This document shows positions 1 to 7,336 of a stretch of 64,000 nt of DNA, one piece after another. The notes beneath the pieces are model-generated. The model was not told the origin of the DNA. It searched no databases and saw only the letters and a program-made list of their open reading frames with translations. Numbering within the stretch: position 1 is the stretch's first letter; each line of letters starts with the position of its first letter. The DNA is from Gluconobacter frateurii (lineage in GTDB: Bacteria > Pseudomonadota > Alphaproteobacteria > Acetobacterales > Acetobacteraceae): positions 1 through 64,000 of the forward strand of contig NZ_BEWN01000005.1 in the NCBI RefSeq assembly GCF_002723955.1. Reading direction: 5' to 3'. The position numbers were made by a program, and so were the translations under genes.

Positions 1-113
1 GAAACAGAAGCAGAAAACCGGGGAAAAATTGAGAAATCCACGTTTTGCACCCTTTTAGAGCCCTGAAAAAACTTCCTTTTCCTGCATTTTTTCTTAAAAA
101 TCTTTGTTCCCAC

Positions 114-929
114 TCAGAAATCCGGCCAGTTAGGCGCCAGATGCCCCCCCATTCTTAAGGGAGCGACTTTTGTCGCCAGTCCGGTGGCATCATTTGTTTC
201 CACCAACAGACCGCAGACTGTCGCCTCCCCTTCCGCTGGCTGCGGGCGCTCTCCGGGAATTTTCCGGACCAGCTTGTGGAGAGCTGCTTCCTTTCCCATC
301 CCGATCACGCTGTCGTAGTCGCCGCACATCCCGGCATCCGTCTGATACGCAGTACCTTTTGGCAGAATACGGTGATCAGCCGTTGGAACATGTGTGTGCG
401 TCCCAACAACAAGAGACACCCGACCATCAAAATACTGACCAAAGCCCATTTTCTCACTCGTGGCTTCAGCATGGATATCGATGATGATCGCGTTAACCGT
501 CATCCCGAGGCGATGCCGCGAAAGAAGCTCACTCACAACGCGGAACGGGTCATCCAGCGGGTCCATGAAGATACGCCCCATCACATTGATGACGAGCGCA
601 CGGCGTCCCCGTTCAAGATCGATAATATAACTCCCCTGCCCCGGTGTCCCGGCGGGATAATTGATCGGCCTAACAATGTTCGGCATCTGATTGATATGCC
701 CGATCATGTCCCGGCGATCCCATGCATGATTCCCTAGTGTGATCACATCCACACCGGCAGACATAAGACTTCTGGCAATATCCGGAGACAGACCATAACC
801 GTGTGAAGCGTTCTCACCATTCACGACCACAAGATCCAGAGCCAGCTTTTTGCGCCACTCCGGCAAATTGCGGGTAATCGCCTCACGTCCGCTACGACCT
901 ACAACGTCACCCAGAAACAGAAATCTCAA
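114..929 (-). CDS. YmdB-family metallophosphoesterase (TIGR00282 type)
   Basis: Predicted cytoplasmic dinuclear-metal phosphodiesterase of 271 residues, the usual family length. The N-terminus has the metal-binding GDVVG motif (about residues 7-11), then NGEN (about 38-41), a GNHAWD motif near 67-72 and C-terminal His clusters (DIHAE, GTHTHV), all expected for the calcineurin-like fold. Family members such as B. subtilis YmdB hydrolyse cyclic nucleotides; the substrate here is unknown. The start is a TTG with AAAGG seven bases upstream, and it lies 3 bases after the stop of the cyclo-ligase gene, so the two are translated from one transcript. It is the last gene of the DUF4164-zapA-6S-fau block. 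Confidence 0.88.
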   Translation of the reverse strand: MRFLFLGDVVGRSGREAITRNLPEWRKKLALDLVVVNGENASHGYGLSPDIARSLMSAGVDVITLGNHAWDRRDMIGHINQMPNIVRPINYPAGTPGQGSYIIDLERGRRALVINVMGRIFMDPLDDPFRVVSELLSRHRLGMTVNAIIIDIHAEATSEKMGFGQYFDGRVSLVVGTHTHVPTADHRILPKGTAYQTDAGMCGDYDSVIGMGKEAALHKLVRKIPGERPQPAEGEATVCGLLVETNDATGLATKVAPLRMGGHLAPNWPDF

Positions 930-932
930 CAG

Positions 933-1514
933 TCAGCCTTTCGAGTTATGGAAACCTGTCTCGATCGTCTCTTTCTCAGTGACGATGACAGACAATGGAA
1001 TATCGTATGGTCCTGCAGGGAGAGCTTCCATTTCCTGAATGGAAAACCCGTAGCCAATCGCAGGCACTTTTAACTTGGCAAGAGTGCGGTCGTAGTAACC
1101 GCCACCGTAGCCCAGCCGGTAGCCGGCCCGGTCAAATGCCAGAAATGGAACCAGGACAAGGTCAGGAATGATCACCGCCCCCTCCGGGTAAGACGTACCA
1201 AAGCGGCCCTCGCACATAGGAACGCCCTCTTTCCATTCCCGAAAGATGAGCGGATGCCCTTTAGGGGGCGTTTCCGGAAGTCCTATACGGAGACCTGCCT
1301 TCAACAGTTGAAAGCAAAGGGGCCTAAGGTCGATTTCTCCAGGCAATGGCCAGACAGCCGCAATAACGGAAGCACTCTGAGCTTCTATGACATTATGCAG
1401 GCGACGCAGAAGGTCTGCTTCCATGTCTCTGGACATCGCACCTCTCCGTTCGGCCATCTGCCGACGGAGTTCTTTTTTCTGAAGATCGAGAGGAGAAATA
1501 TGTGGAGCCGCCAA
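933..1514 (-). CDS. fau: 5-formyltetrahydrofolate cyclo-ligase
   Basis: ATP-dependent conversion of 5-formyl-THF to 5,10-methenyl-THF in the cytosol (one-carbon metabolism). At 193 residues it has the family length. The signature glycine-rich segment GYGGGYYDR sits near residues 135-143, preceded by the PDLVLVPFLAFD strand and an N-terminal basic helix (KKELRRQ) that contributes to ATP binding. The only in-frame start that keeps this helix is a TTG at 1514, with no close Shine-Dalgarno, so the start is uncertain. Its place just downstream of the 6S RNA and zapA is the conserved proteobacterial arrangement, in which read-through from the 6S promoter can express this gene. Confidence 0.9.
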   Translation of the reverse strand: MAAPHISPLDLQKKELRRQMAERRGAMSRDMEADLLRRLHNVIEAQSASVIAAVWPLPGEIDLRPLCFQLLKAGLRIGLPETPPKGHPLIFREWKEGVPMCEGRFGTSYPEGAVIIPDLVLVPFLAFDRAGYRLGYGGGYYDRTLAKLKVPAIGYGFSIQEMEALPAGPYDIPLSVIVTEKETIETGFHNSKG

Positions 1515-1519
1515 AGCCG

Positions 1520-1657
1520 TTGGTCTTTTCAGCCCTCCTAGACCTGCAAGTGCAGGTGGGCACCGGTTAACGTGACCAGGGCCACGACAGAGCCAGTTCC
1601 CGTAGGAATGCTTATCGGCCCGGGGGTTGATTTGCCTGACGTACCAGGCAGCTCCGA
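1520..1657 (-). ncRNA. ssrS: 6S RNA candidate
   Basis: The gap between zapA and fau is where 6S RNA lies in most proteobacteria. On the minus strand it holds a promoter-like pair, then a GC-rich sequence containing GGGCCGATAAG, which resembles the conserved GAGCCGATA segment of the 6S central-bubble region, and complementary G/C-rich flanks. The predicted start is about 1657; the 3' end is only approximate because it runs close to the fau start. I did not obtain a full fold. 6S RNA binds sigma-70 RNA polymerase and mimics an open promoter. Confidence 0.6.
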
Positions 1658-1662
1658 ATTAC

Positions 1663-1690
1663 ATATTAGACAGTGCAGGAAGATATTCAA
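1663..1690 (-). promoter_or_regulatory. Putative sigma-70 promoter of the 6S RNA
   Basis: Minus-strand TTGAAT (1690-1685) and TAATAT (1668-1663) are separated by 16 bases, placing a start near 1657, just where the 6S-like sequence begins. It lies beyond the zapA stop, so it would serve the 6S RNA and probably fau by read-through. Confidence 0.5.
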
Positions 1691-1705
1691 CGGCAATCGC
1701 AAAAA

Positions 1706-2050
1706 TCACTCGGAAGTTTCGAGTGCACCTGCCAGTTCTTCAGCCCGCTGCGCCAGTTGAGCCAGCCGTTCCTGACGGGCTTCCGCAATACGCAGCGCTG
1801 CTTTGGCTTCCTCAACCGTTGCGAGCATATCATCCGGAAGAGGCCGGCGCTTGAGTTCGAAGATCTCATCCGCCATCAGCAACGCCGCCATCATGAGCGT
1901 TTTGGACTCACTGGCAGCACCACCCAGTGTCCGGGCACGTTGCAGCCAGCTTTCGACCTGTCGTGCCATCGCATACAGATGATGTTCTTCACCGTCCTGA
2001 CAGCCGACACTGTATACATATCCGTTCAGACGGATGGAGACCTGCGCCAT
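1706..2050 (-). CDS. zapA: Cell division protein ZapA
   Basis: A 114-residue FtsZ-ring accessory protein. The N-terminus (AQVSIRLNGYVYSVGCQDGEE) matches the ZapA globular head, followed by the typical helix LYAMARQVE and a long C-terminal coiled coil (about residues 70-110, rich in Ala, Glu, Arg and Leu). ZapA tetramers crosslink FtsZ protofilaments at midcell. The ATG start lies 3 bases downstream of the previous gene's stop, so the two are co-transcribed. Family length and synteny with the 6S RNA and fau make this call secure. Confidence 0.9.
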   Translation of the reverse strand: MAQVSIRLNGYVYSVGCQDGEEHHLYAMARQVESWLQRARTLGGAASESKTLMMAALLMADEIFELKRRPLPDDMLATVEEAKAALRIAEARQERLAQLAQRAEELAGALETSE

Positions 2051-2053
2051 GGG

Positions 2054-2323
2054 TTATTCCCCTTTCCGCTCAAGAATGCCGCGGATACGAACACAGAGCG
2101 CGTCGATGTTGGCAGCAATTTCAGGAAGGTCAGGGGCAGAACGGGCTTCACGCTCACGCTCCTCGCGGGCGCGGGCCTGCTGTTGCATCGCACTGGCAAT
2201 CCGCACCATTGCTTCCTCAAGACGATCAATAGTCTTATCGTCCTGCAGATATCCTGCCTGCTCGCTCAAAATGCGTTCTTCCCGTTCCTGCCATGACGTG
2301 CCGATGAAATGACCGACACACAT
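2054..2323 (-). CDS. Small coiled-coil protein, DUF4164-like, upstream of zapA
   Basis: An 89-residue, highly charged, mostly helical protein. Residues 30-60 form a predicted coiled coil (DRLEEAMVRIASAM, QQQARAREEREREAR) and the C-terminus has a second amphipathic helix (IAANIDALCVRIRGIL). There is no signal peptide or membrane segment. Small proteins of this type commonly sit directly upstream of zapA in alphaproteobacteria, and DUF4164 is the nearest family I can suggest. A role linked to division is an inference from position only. The ATG at 2323 is the only good start; its ribosome site is weak. Confidence 0.65.
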   Translation of the reverse strand: MCVGHFIGTSWQEREERILSEQAGYLQDDKTIDRLEEAMVRIASAMQQQARAREEREREARSAPDLPEIAANIDALCVRIRGILERKGE

Positions 2324-2748
2324 CCTACTGGACTGTTTCTTCAGGAAAGACCTGAACCCCTCATCAGGTCAAGCACCTCTCAGTCTTTGACGAAGCCGGT
2401 CTTTGTCATTTCCTGTCAGTCTGACATGACAAACCTGAAGGAACGCCACCCTCGCCCGTTCCTTGCGATGTCACCGATGGCAGCCGGGAACAGTTTTGGA
2501 GTCCCTTGGTGGCTACAGGTCGTCGGGGACGGGCGTTCAGCATCCATTCTGGATTGCGGGGCTTCTGCCGCACTAGCTCGCATCGCACTTCTTGCTGGAA
2601 TCGGATGGGTCATCTGCAAAGCTTCCCCTCGGCAACTGACAGCCCTCTATTCGGATGCGTCCTATAGACGACGTATTCTTACGAACGCGCCACAAGTCAC
2701 CCCTTGGCCCCGCTAGCCTGAACCTTCTGAATCTGCGACACTCAACCC
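2324..2748. other. 425-base intergenic region rich in inverted repeats, no supported gene
   Basis: The reading frames here (for example 2309-2716 plus) show no recognisable protein features and have erratic composition. The region lies between divergent genes and must hold promoters for both. It carries several inverted repeats: TCAGG/CCTGA at 2341-2355, GACCTGA/TCAGGTC at 2349-2370, TTTGTCAT/ATGACAAA at 2402-2433 enclosing the palindrome TGTCAGTCTGACA (2414-2426), and AAGGAACG/CGTTCCTT at about 2438-2465. Confidence 0.5.
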
Positions 2749-3327
2749 ATGATACCCTGCGACCTTTACCCCGTCCTGCCAACCAGCTTTGAGGCGACAG
2801 CCCTGTTTGACGCCCTGCCTGCGCTTCTGGCGCATCCAGAAGTCACAGCTCTACGCCTTCCAACAAAGCACAATCTGGACAAAGCGCAGTTTTCCAGACT
2901 GCTGGCTCTTCTGCATGACAACGATGTTGCCCTGATGCTTGATGTGCCGGACGAGAGCTCCACTCTTTCCGCCGATCTTCTGAAAGTCGCTGATGGGTTG
3001 CATGCGCCTTCAGCAGACACCCTGCCAATCCTTCGCAAGCTCGCAGGCGAAGATATCCAGATTGGATGCCTGTGCCACAGCCGCGACGAAGCCATGCTGG
3101 CTGGAGAAAGCGGAGCCGATTACATTGCCTTCGCTGTAGAACACGCAGACATGATCCGGTGGTGGACGTCTGTCATGGAGCTGCCTGCCGTGGCGGAAAA
3201 TATTCAGACAGCGGATGAAGCCGCCGCTGCAACAACGGCTTCTGCGGACTTTCTTGCCATACCGCTCAAGCTCGACGGAACGGACGAGACGCTGTTCTCC
3301 AGCCTTCTCGCCAGACTTCAGGGCTGA
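2749..3327 (+). CDS. ThiE-like TIM-barrel protein (thiamine phosphate synthase superfamily, degenerate)
   Basis: A 192-residue soluble protein with repeating beta-alpha units: a first strand DLYPVLP, then VTALRLPTK, DVALMLDVP, DGLHAPSAD, QIGCLCHS and GADYIAFA. The order resembles the thiamine phosphate synthase/TenI superfamily (GLHAP in place of the usual GxHLGQ; CHSRDEAMLAGESGADYIAFA in place of SxHSxEEAxxAxxxGADYIGxGP). Several ThiE catalytic residues are not evident, so enzyme activity is doubtful. Alphaproteobacteria often carry such a paralogue with unknown function. It converges with the fasciclin lipoprotein gene; the hairpin after its stop can terminate both. Confidence 0.55.
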   Translation: MIPCDLYPVLPTSFEATALFDALPALLAHPEVTALRLPTKHNLDKAQFSRLLALLHDNDVALMLDVPDESSTLSADLLKVADGLHAPSADTLPILRKLAGEDIQIGCLCHSRDEAMLAGESGADYIAFAVEHADMIRWWTSVMELPAVAENIQTADEAAAATTASADFLAIPLKLDGTDETLFSSLLARLQG

Positions 3328-3335
3328 TCGAGCCT

Positions 3336-3361
3336 CCCTGTTTCCTCAGTGGGAAACGGGG
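3336..3361. terminator. Bidirectional hairpin between convergent genes
   Basis: CCCTGTTTCC pairs with GGAAACGGGG (one T-G wobble), and the loop holds TCA, which is the stop codon of the minus-strand lipoprotein gene. There is no long T run, so it may act as a weak terminator or an mRNA 3'-end stabiliser for both converging genes. Confidence 0.5.
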
Positions 3362-4077
3362 ATCAGGGCATCCTGCGTGAAATACAGAACCCCGTTGGAT
3401 TGTGGGAAAGACTGACCCCAGAGACGCGTTGTCTGACCTGCGGGGTTATTCAGCAGAATAGCACCCGTCTGTGGTTCGATGTGAACACTCAGAATATCCC
3501 CATAAAGCGTTTTCAGACCAATTCCCTGCCCATGACGGCGAGCAATGGTCTTGCGGATAGTCTTCTCATCCCAACGACCCGAAACAATCGTATATCCCAG
3601 AATATGGGTAAGCTGTCCGCGCATCGAAGGCGCCATCAAACCACCAGGCCAACGACTGGAAAGATTTTCCATTGCTTCATTGGGAATGGCGAACACCGTA
3701 ATGGGGCCGGGTCCCGTAATCCATGGAACAAGCCCGACCGCCCGAAGGGCAGCCATATAGTCTGCAAGCTCGACAGAAGCGCCGATATTCTCATCCAAAG
3801 GACGGTCATCAAAGGATGGCGTAGCGAGCCGATGATAGGCAACCGGCGTGCTGGGTTCGTTGTTCTTGGGCTCGACGAACGCTTTGGCAACGGTATCAGG
3901 CATGTAAGACATGGACGTTCTGGCGGGCGTCTCGAAACTGTCCTGATAATTGTGCGACCAGTCTGTCCCGTGACAGCCAGCGAGAGTAAGCCCCAGCAGA
4001 AGACTTCCTCCCAGCTTCAGACCCGAAGTCCTGGACTTGCCACTGAGAATAGAAGGAAATCCGAATCGCACCTGCAT
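3346..4077 (-). CDS. Fasciclin-domain lipoprotein
   Basis: Exported lipoprotein of about 243 residues. The start chosen is the ATG at 4077 (MQVRFGF), because the longer frame runs through the repeat region of the upstream gene. A basic N-terminus and hydrophobic stretch end in a lipobox, LTLAGC, near residue 28. The C-terminal half (about residues 95-240) matches a FAS1 domain: ELADYMAALRAVGLVPWITGPGPITVFAIPNEAM is the classic first box, and LTHILGYTIVSGRW the second. FAS1 domains mediate adhesion or protein contacts at surfaces. It follows the Gly/Trp-rich lipoprotein gene on the same strand, separated by a strong hairpin. Confidence 0.8.
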   Translation of the reverse strand: MQVRFGFPSILSGKSRTSGLKLGGSLLLGLTLAGCHGTDWSHNYQDSFETPARTSMSYMPDTVAKAFVEPKNNEPSTPVAYHRLATPSFDDRPLDENIGASVELADYMAALRAVGLVPWITGPGPITVFAIPNEAMENLSSRWPGGLMAPSMRGQLTHILGYTIVSGRWDEKTIRKTIARRHGQGIGLKTLYGDILSVHIEPQTGAILLNNPAGQTTRLWGQSFPQSNGVLYFTQDALIPVSH

Positions 4078-4082
4078 GTCTT

Positions 4083-4114
4083 GGTCACACCGTCTTACTG
4101 AAGATGGTGTGACC
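4083..4114. repeat. Inverted repeat between two lipoprotein genes
   Basis: On the minus strand GGTCACACC and GGTGTGACC form a perfect 9-bp stem that extends past one mismatch by TCTT/AAGA, leaving a 4-base loop. It ends 5 bases before the fasciclin gene's start codon. No T run follows, so it looks more like an mRNA processing, stability or translation-control element than a factor-independent terminator. Confidence 0.6.
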
Positions 4115-4133
4115 ATAGCCCAGGAAAACGATT

Positions 4134-4556
4134 TCAGCACCCATCCCCGCGCATGGTCCATCCGACGACATGACCACTGACGAGTTCGAAAGTCGTCTGA
4201 CAGCTGGTGTTGTAATAGGTGGATGGGAATCCACCGCCCCAGCCACCACCCCAACCGCCGGGTCCGCCCCAGCCGCCACCCCAGCCACCGCCCCAGCCAG
4301 GTCCACCCCAGCCGCCGCCCCAGCCACCCCAACCCCAGCCGCCACCGCCGGAATACTGGGTCTCGTTTTCGATATAGGCGAGGAAGGAATGACCTTCAGT
4401 CTGGTAGCTGCGGGTTGGCACACCAAACTGACGAACAACGTCTACTTCTGATTTTCCGACCATGCCGTCGAGAACCTGCCGCTGCTGGAGGGTAGGCACC
4501 TCACAGGCAGACAGAGCCAGAAGTGCGACGACGGAAAGCAGTTTTGCCTTTTTCAT
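4134..4556 (-). CDS. Gly/Trp-rich repeat lipoprotein
   Basis: A 140-residue secreted lipoprotein of unknown function. The signal peptide ends in the lipobox ALSAC near residue 18. Residues 20-65 resemble the SmpA/BamE-like pattern (GMVGKSEVDVVRQFGVPTRSY, a folded N-domain with a conserved fGxP turn). Residues about 70-110 are a low-complexity run of GGW/GGPGW units, and the C-terminus (CQTTFELVSGHVVGWTMRGDGC) has two Cys that could form a disulfide. BamE-like proteins assemble outer-membrane proteins, but the glycine/tryptophan insert is unusual, so only an outer-membrane-facing role is inferred. It is the first gene of the two-lipoprotein block. Confidence 0.7.
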   Translation of the reverse strand: MKKAKLLSVVALLALSACEVPTLQQRQVLDGMVGKSEVDVVRQFGVPTRSYQTEGHSFLAYIENETQYSGGGGWGWGGWGGGWGGPGWGGGWGGGWGGPGGWGGGWGGGFPSTYYNTSCQTTFELVSGHVVGWTMRGDGC

Positions 4557-4654
4557 TTTCTTTGTCCCCGGCTGGATAAGCAGCGCAGATATAATCCTCA
4601 GTGCGATGTTCTAACCCGTTTGGCATAAGAAACGGATTAAAACTCCTGCAAGTT

Positions 4655-5659
4655 TCAAAACGACTGGCCCAACCACAAAATGTCACGGATCGTCGGGGCC
4701 CCTGTCGCAAGGAGAACGAGACGATCAAACCCCAGCGCAATACCGGAACATGATGGCATATCTGGCAAGGCCGTCAAAAAAGCTTCATCAAGCGGCCAGT
4801 CCTGATCGGGGGAAAACTCCAAACGCTTCTGACGATCTGCCTCAAAGCGCTGGCGCTGTTCCACAGGGTCCGTCAGTTCCTCGAAGGCGTTCGCCAGTTC
4901 TATGCCACCAATATAAAGTTCGAACCGCAAAGCCGCCCGCGCATCTGAAGGATCTTTGCGGGCAAGAGCCGCCTGTTCTGCAGGCCAGTGCGTCAGGAAA
5001 GTCGGTCGTTCACGCCCGATCACTGGCTCGATACGCTCAAGAAGCAGGCGGAAAAAGAGATCTTCCCAGTTTTCTCCATCTCGTAGAACGGCGTTCGCCT
5101 GATGGGCAAGTGCTTCGGCATTCCCGGCCGTTTTCAGCAGATCTGCCCCTACGTAACGCGCAAAAGCGTCCTGCATCGTCAGGCGCTCAAAAGGTTCCGT
5201 TATCGGGATTAGGATACCATCACGGTAAACCTGACCCGGCAGGAGCGCGCGCACGAAATCCTCGGTTTCATCCATCAATGCGTCAAGATTAGCGCCCGGC
5301 GCATACCATTCCAGCATCGTAAATTCGGGCACATGCGTCGCACTGGCTTCCCCATTCCTCCACACCCGCGCGAGCTGGAAGATGGGCAGACCTGTCGCCG
5401 AGACAATCCGCTTCATGGCAAATTCGGGACTGGTATGCAGGAAACGCGCCTCACGCGAGCCATCGGCATGCTCCAGTTCAGTCCGAAAACACCGCAGGTG
5501 AACTTCTTCTCCGGGAACAGGCACAGCATAAGGTGTGTCGACATCCAGATATCCCCGATCATCGAAGAATTTCCGTGTGGCCTGCACCATCTGTGCCCGG
5601 CGACGCAGAAGCGGGAGACGTTCGGCAATCCTGTCCGGATCGGAGGAAGAATGGGTCAT
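4655..5659 (-). CDS. epmA: EF-P beta-lysine ligase EpmA (PoxA/GenX)
   Basis: A truncated class II lysyl-tRNA synthetase paralogue of 334 residues (E. coli EpmA is 325) with no anticodon-binding domain. It attaches (R)-beta-lysine to the conserved lysine of elongation factor P. Class II motif 2 is seen as RVWRNGEASATHVPEFTMLEWY (near 110-130) and motif 3 as GIALGFDRLVLLATG near the C-terminus. The start is the ATG at 5659 (MTHSSSDP); the longer upstream frame is antisense to epmB. It is divergent from epmB with about 50 bases between, and efp follows nearby, so the whole modification pathway is clustered. Confidence 0.92.
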   Translation of the reverse strand: MTHSSSDPDRIAERLPLLRRRAQMVQATRKFFDDRGYLDVDTPYAVPVPGEEVHLRCFRTELEHADGSREARFLHTSPEFAMKRIVSATGLPIFQLARVWRNGEASATHVPEFTMLEWYAPGANLDALMDETEDFVRALLPGQVYRDGILIPITEPFERLTMQDAFARYVGADLLKTAGNAEALAHQANAVLRDGENWEDLFFRLLLERIEPVIGRERPTFLTHWPAEQAALARKDPSDARAALRFELYIGGIELANAFEELTDPVEQRQRFEADRQKRLEFSPDQDWPLDEAFLTALPDMPSCSGIALGFDRLVLLATGAPTIRDILWLGQSF

Positions 5660-5710
5660 CGGAGCGAGTTCCTGTTGCAACACACGGCCAGCCAGCGTTA
5701 GAGCCACCAC

Positions 5711-6757
5711 ATGCACGATACGGTCAAGACCTCTCCAAAGCGGCGCGTCCTGCGTACGCCGTCCGATCTGATTCAGGCCGGCCTCGCCCCGGAAGCCGAG
5801 CGCAGCACGCTGGACGCGGTCGCCAGTCAGTTCGCAACGGCGATTCCGCCTGCGTTTCAGGCCCTGATCGAACAGCCGGATGATCCGATCGGCAGACAGG
5901 TCATCCCGGATGAACGAGAGCTCTCCACACAGCCTTACGAAACCCTTGATCCGATCGGAGACGATGCGCTCTCTCCCATCAAGGGAATTGTGCACCGTTA
6001 TGAAGATCGTGCGCTGCTCAAACCCCTGCTGATCTGCCCTCTCTATTGCCGTTTCTGTTTTCGGCGGGAGCATGTTGGCCCGGATGGTGGATTGTTGAGC
6101 GACACCGAGCTTGAGCTGGCCCTGGACTGGGTCAGAACCCACCCCTCGATCCGCGAAATCATTCTGACAGGTGGCGACCCGCTCATGCTGGCACCCAGGC
6201 GGCTGAAACATATCGTTCAGTCGCTATCGGCTATTCCACATATTGAGACGATCCGTATTCACTCGCGCGTCCCGGTAGCCGACCCCGCCCGCATCACGCC
6301 GGAACTCCTGGATGCCATGGAAACCGACCGCGCCATGTGGGTTGTCGCGCACATCAATCACGCCCGGGAAATGACGGCCGAGGCCCGCACTGCCATTCGA
6401 TCCATTCTTGGACGGGCGATACCCGTCCTGTCCCAGTCCGTTCTGCTGCGCGGCGTAAACGATACGGAAGAATCTCTTGAAGCGCTGCTTCGGGCGTTGG
6501 TGACGGCACGGGTCAAACCCTATTACCTGCATCATCTGGATGCAGCTCCCGGCACCAGTCATTTCCATGTCCCCGTTGAAGAAGGACGGGCCCTGCTCGC
6601 CCGTCTGCGTGGGCGGGTTACCGGCCTAGCTTGGCCCACTTATGTCCTCGACATTCCGGGGGGCAAAGGAAAAGTGCCGCTTGGGCCGGACTACCTGGTG
6701 ACGGGGAGTGATGGAAAAGTTCGCTCCCCGAAGGGAGAAATTGCGTCCTTTACATAA
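5711..6757 (+). CDS. epmB: EF-P-associated lysine 2,3-aminomutase EpmB
   Basis: Radical-SAM, PLP-dependent enzyme of 348 residues that isomerises L-alpha-lysine to (R)-beta-lysine for EpmA. The iron-sulfur motif CPLYCRFC (CxxxCxxC, residues about 106-113) is intact, followed by FRREHVG and the ILTGGDPL segment near 150-157 that binds S-adenosylmethionine. The conserved C-terminal DIPGGKGKVPL segment should include the PLP-binding lysine. Length fits the short EpmB type (342 in E. coli) rather than the longer catabolic KamA. It is divergent from epmA and points toward efp, with an AhpD-like gene on the other strand between them. Confidence 0.92.
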   Translation: MHDTVKTSPKRRVLRTPSDLIQAGLAPEAERSTLDAVASQFATAIPPAFQALIEQPDDPIGRQVIPDERELSTQPYETLDPIGDDALSPIKGIVHRYEDRALLKPLLICPLYCRFCFRREHVGPDGGLLSDTELELALDWVRTHPSIREIILTGGDPLMLAPRRLKHIVQSLSAIPHIETIRIHSRVPVADPARITPELLDAMETDRAMWVVAHINHAREMTAEARTAIRSILGRAIPVLSQSVLLRGVNDTEESLEALLRALVTARVKPYYLHHLDAAPGTSHFHVPVEEGRALLARLRGRVTGLAWPTYVLDIPGGKGKVPLGPDYLVTGSDGKVRSPKGEIASFT

Positions 6758-6770
6758 GGCCCGCGTCAGA

Positions 6771-6797
6771 ACCGGACGGCATGTAACTCCGTCCGGT
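6771..6797. terminator. Hairpin between convergent epmB and the AhpD-like gene
   Basis: ACCGGACGG and CCGTCCGGT make a perfect 9-bp stem with a 9-base loop. T runs are poor on both sides, so termination efficiency is uncertain. Confidence 0.5.
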
Positions 6798-6807
6798 CCA
6801 AGACTCT

Positions 6808-7122
6808 TTAACCTTCGGTCTTCGGGAACAGGTGCGTGGCGTGTGTGACAGCTCCGCCCGCACGGATTGCCGCAGCTACGAGAGCAATTTCTGCAAGCTG
6901 GGCATCCGTCGCCCCCGCATCCCGTGCTGCCTTGCCATGCAGTTCAATACAGTAAGGGCATTGTGTCGTCAGAGCGACGGCCACGGCAGCAAGCTGTTTG
7001 GTCAAAGCGCTGACGGTCCCGTCTTCAAATGCGGCACGGTCAAACTTCCAGAACGCATCCATGCCTTCGCTGGCATTGGCTTCCAGATGTGGAATACGGG
7101 AAAGATTCTTCATGTCGTACAT
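6808..7122 (-). CDS. AhpD-like carboxymuconolactone decarboxylase family protein
   Basis: A 104-residue helical protein. The start is the ATG at 7122 (MYDMKNL), preceded by GGAGG at good spacing; the longer frame upstream is not supported. The redox motif CPYCIELH (CxxC plus downstream His, near residues 57-64) defines the AhpD-like core, flanked by helices LTKQLAAVAVALTTQ and AQLAEIALVAAAIRAGGAVTHA. Relatives reduce alkyl-hydroperoxide reductase partners or act as general peroxidases. No AhpC partner is nearby, so the physiological partner is unknown. Confidence 0.8.
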   Translation of the reverse strand: MYDMKNLSRIPHLEANASEGMDAFWKFDRAAFEDGTVSALTKQLAAVAVALTTQCPYCIELHGKAARDAGATDAQLAEIALVAAAIRAGGAVTHATHLFPKTEG

Positions 7123-7336
7123 AGAGGGAGCCTCCAGTTGCATACCCCGTCTGCACGACAGGGCCAGGCCAGTACCATGAACGCGTCCAGGACGTGCCCC
7201 AAGAGGGCAACACTTCACACTTTCCTGAGCCATTCCGTTCAATGAAGCCGCCTTGCGCCTTGCCGACCTCCCCCCTGCGGCGCTAGAAGCCCACAAGACG
7301 TGATAAAACCCCACCATTGCAGGGTCAGGACACACC

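Noticed and set aside
2309-2716. 135-residue plus-strand frame in the gap before the ThiE-like gene
   Set aside because: It overlaps the upstream minus gene's start, lacks a ribosome site and shows no domain or composition of a real protein.
3346-4332. Longer start for the fasciclin lipoprotein beginning MGWLGRR
   Set aside because: The extension is the repeat region of the upstream lipoprotein read in another frame; the signal peptide with lipobox starts at 4077.
4200-4350. CRISPR-like repeat from the CC/GG-rich stretch
   Set aside because: The repeat is in frame with a Gly/Trp-rich protein, has no spacers and is explained by coding.
4655-6211. 518-residue minus-strand frame at epmA
   Set aside because: The first ~184 residues lie antisense to epmB and show no family match; EpmA starts at 5659.
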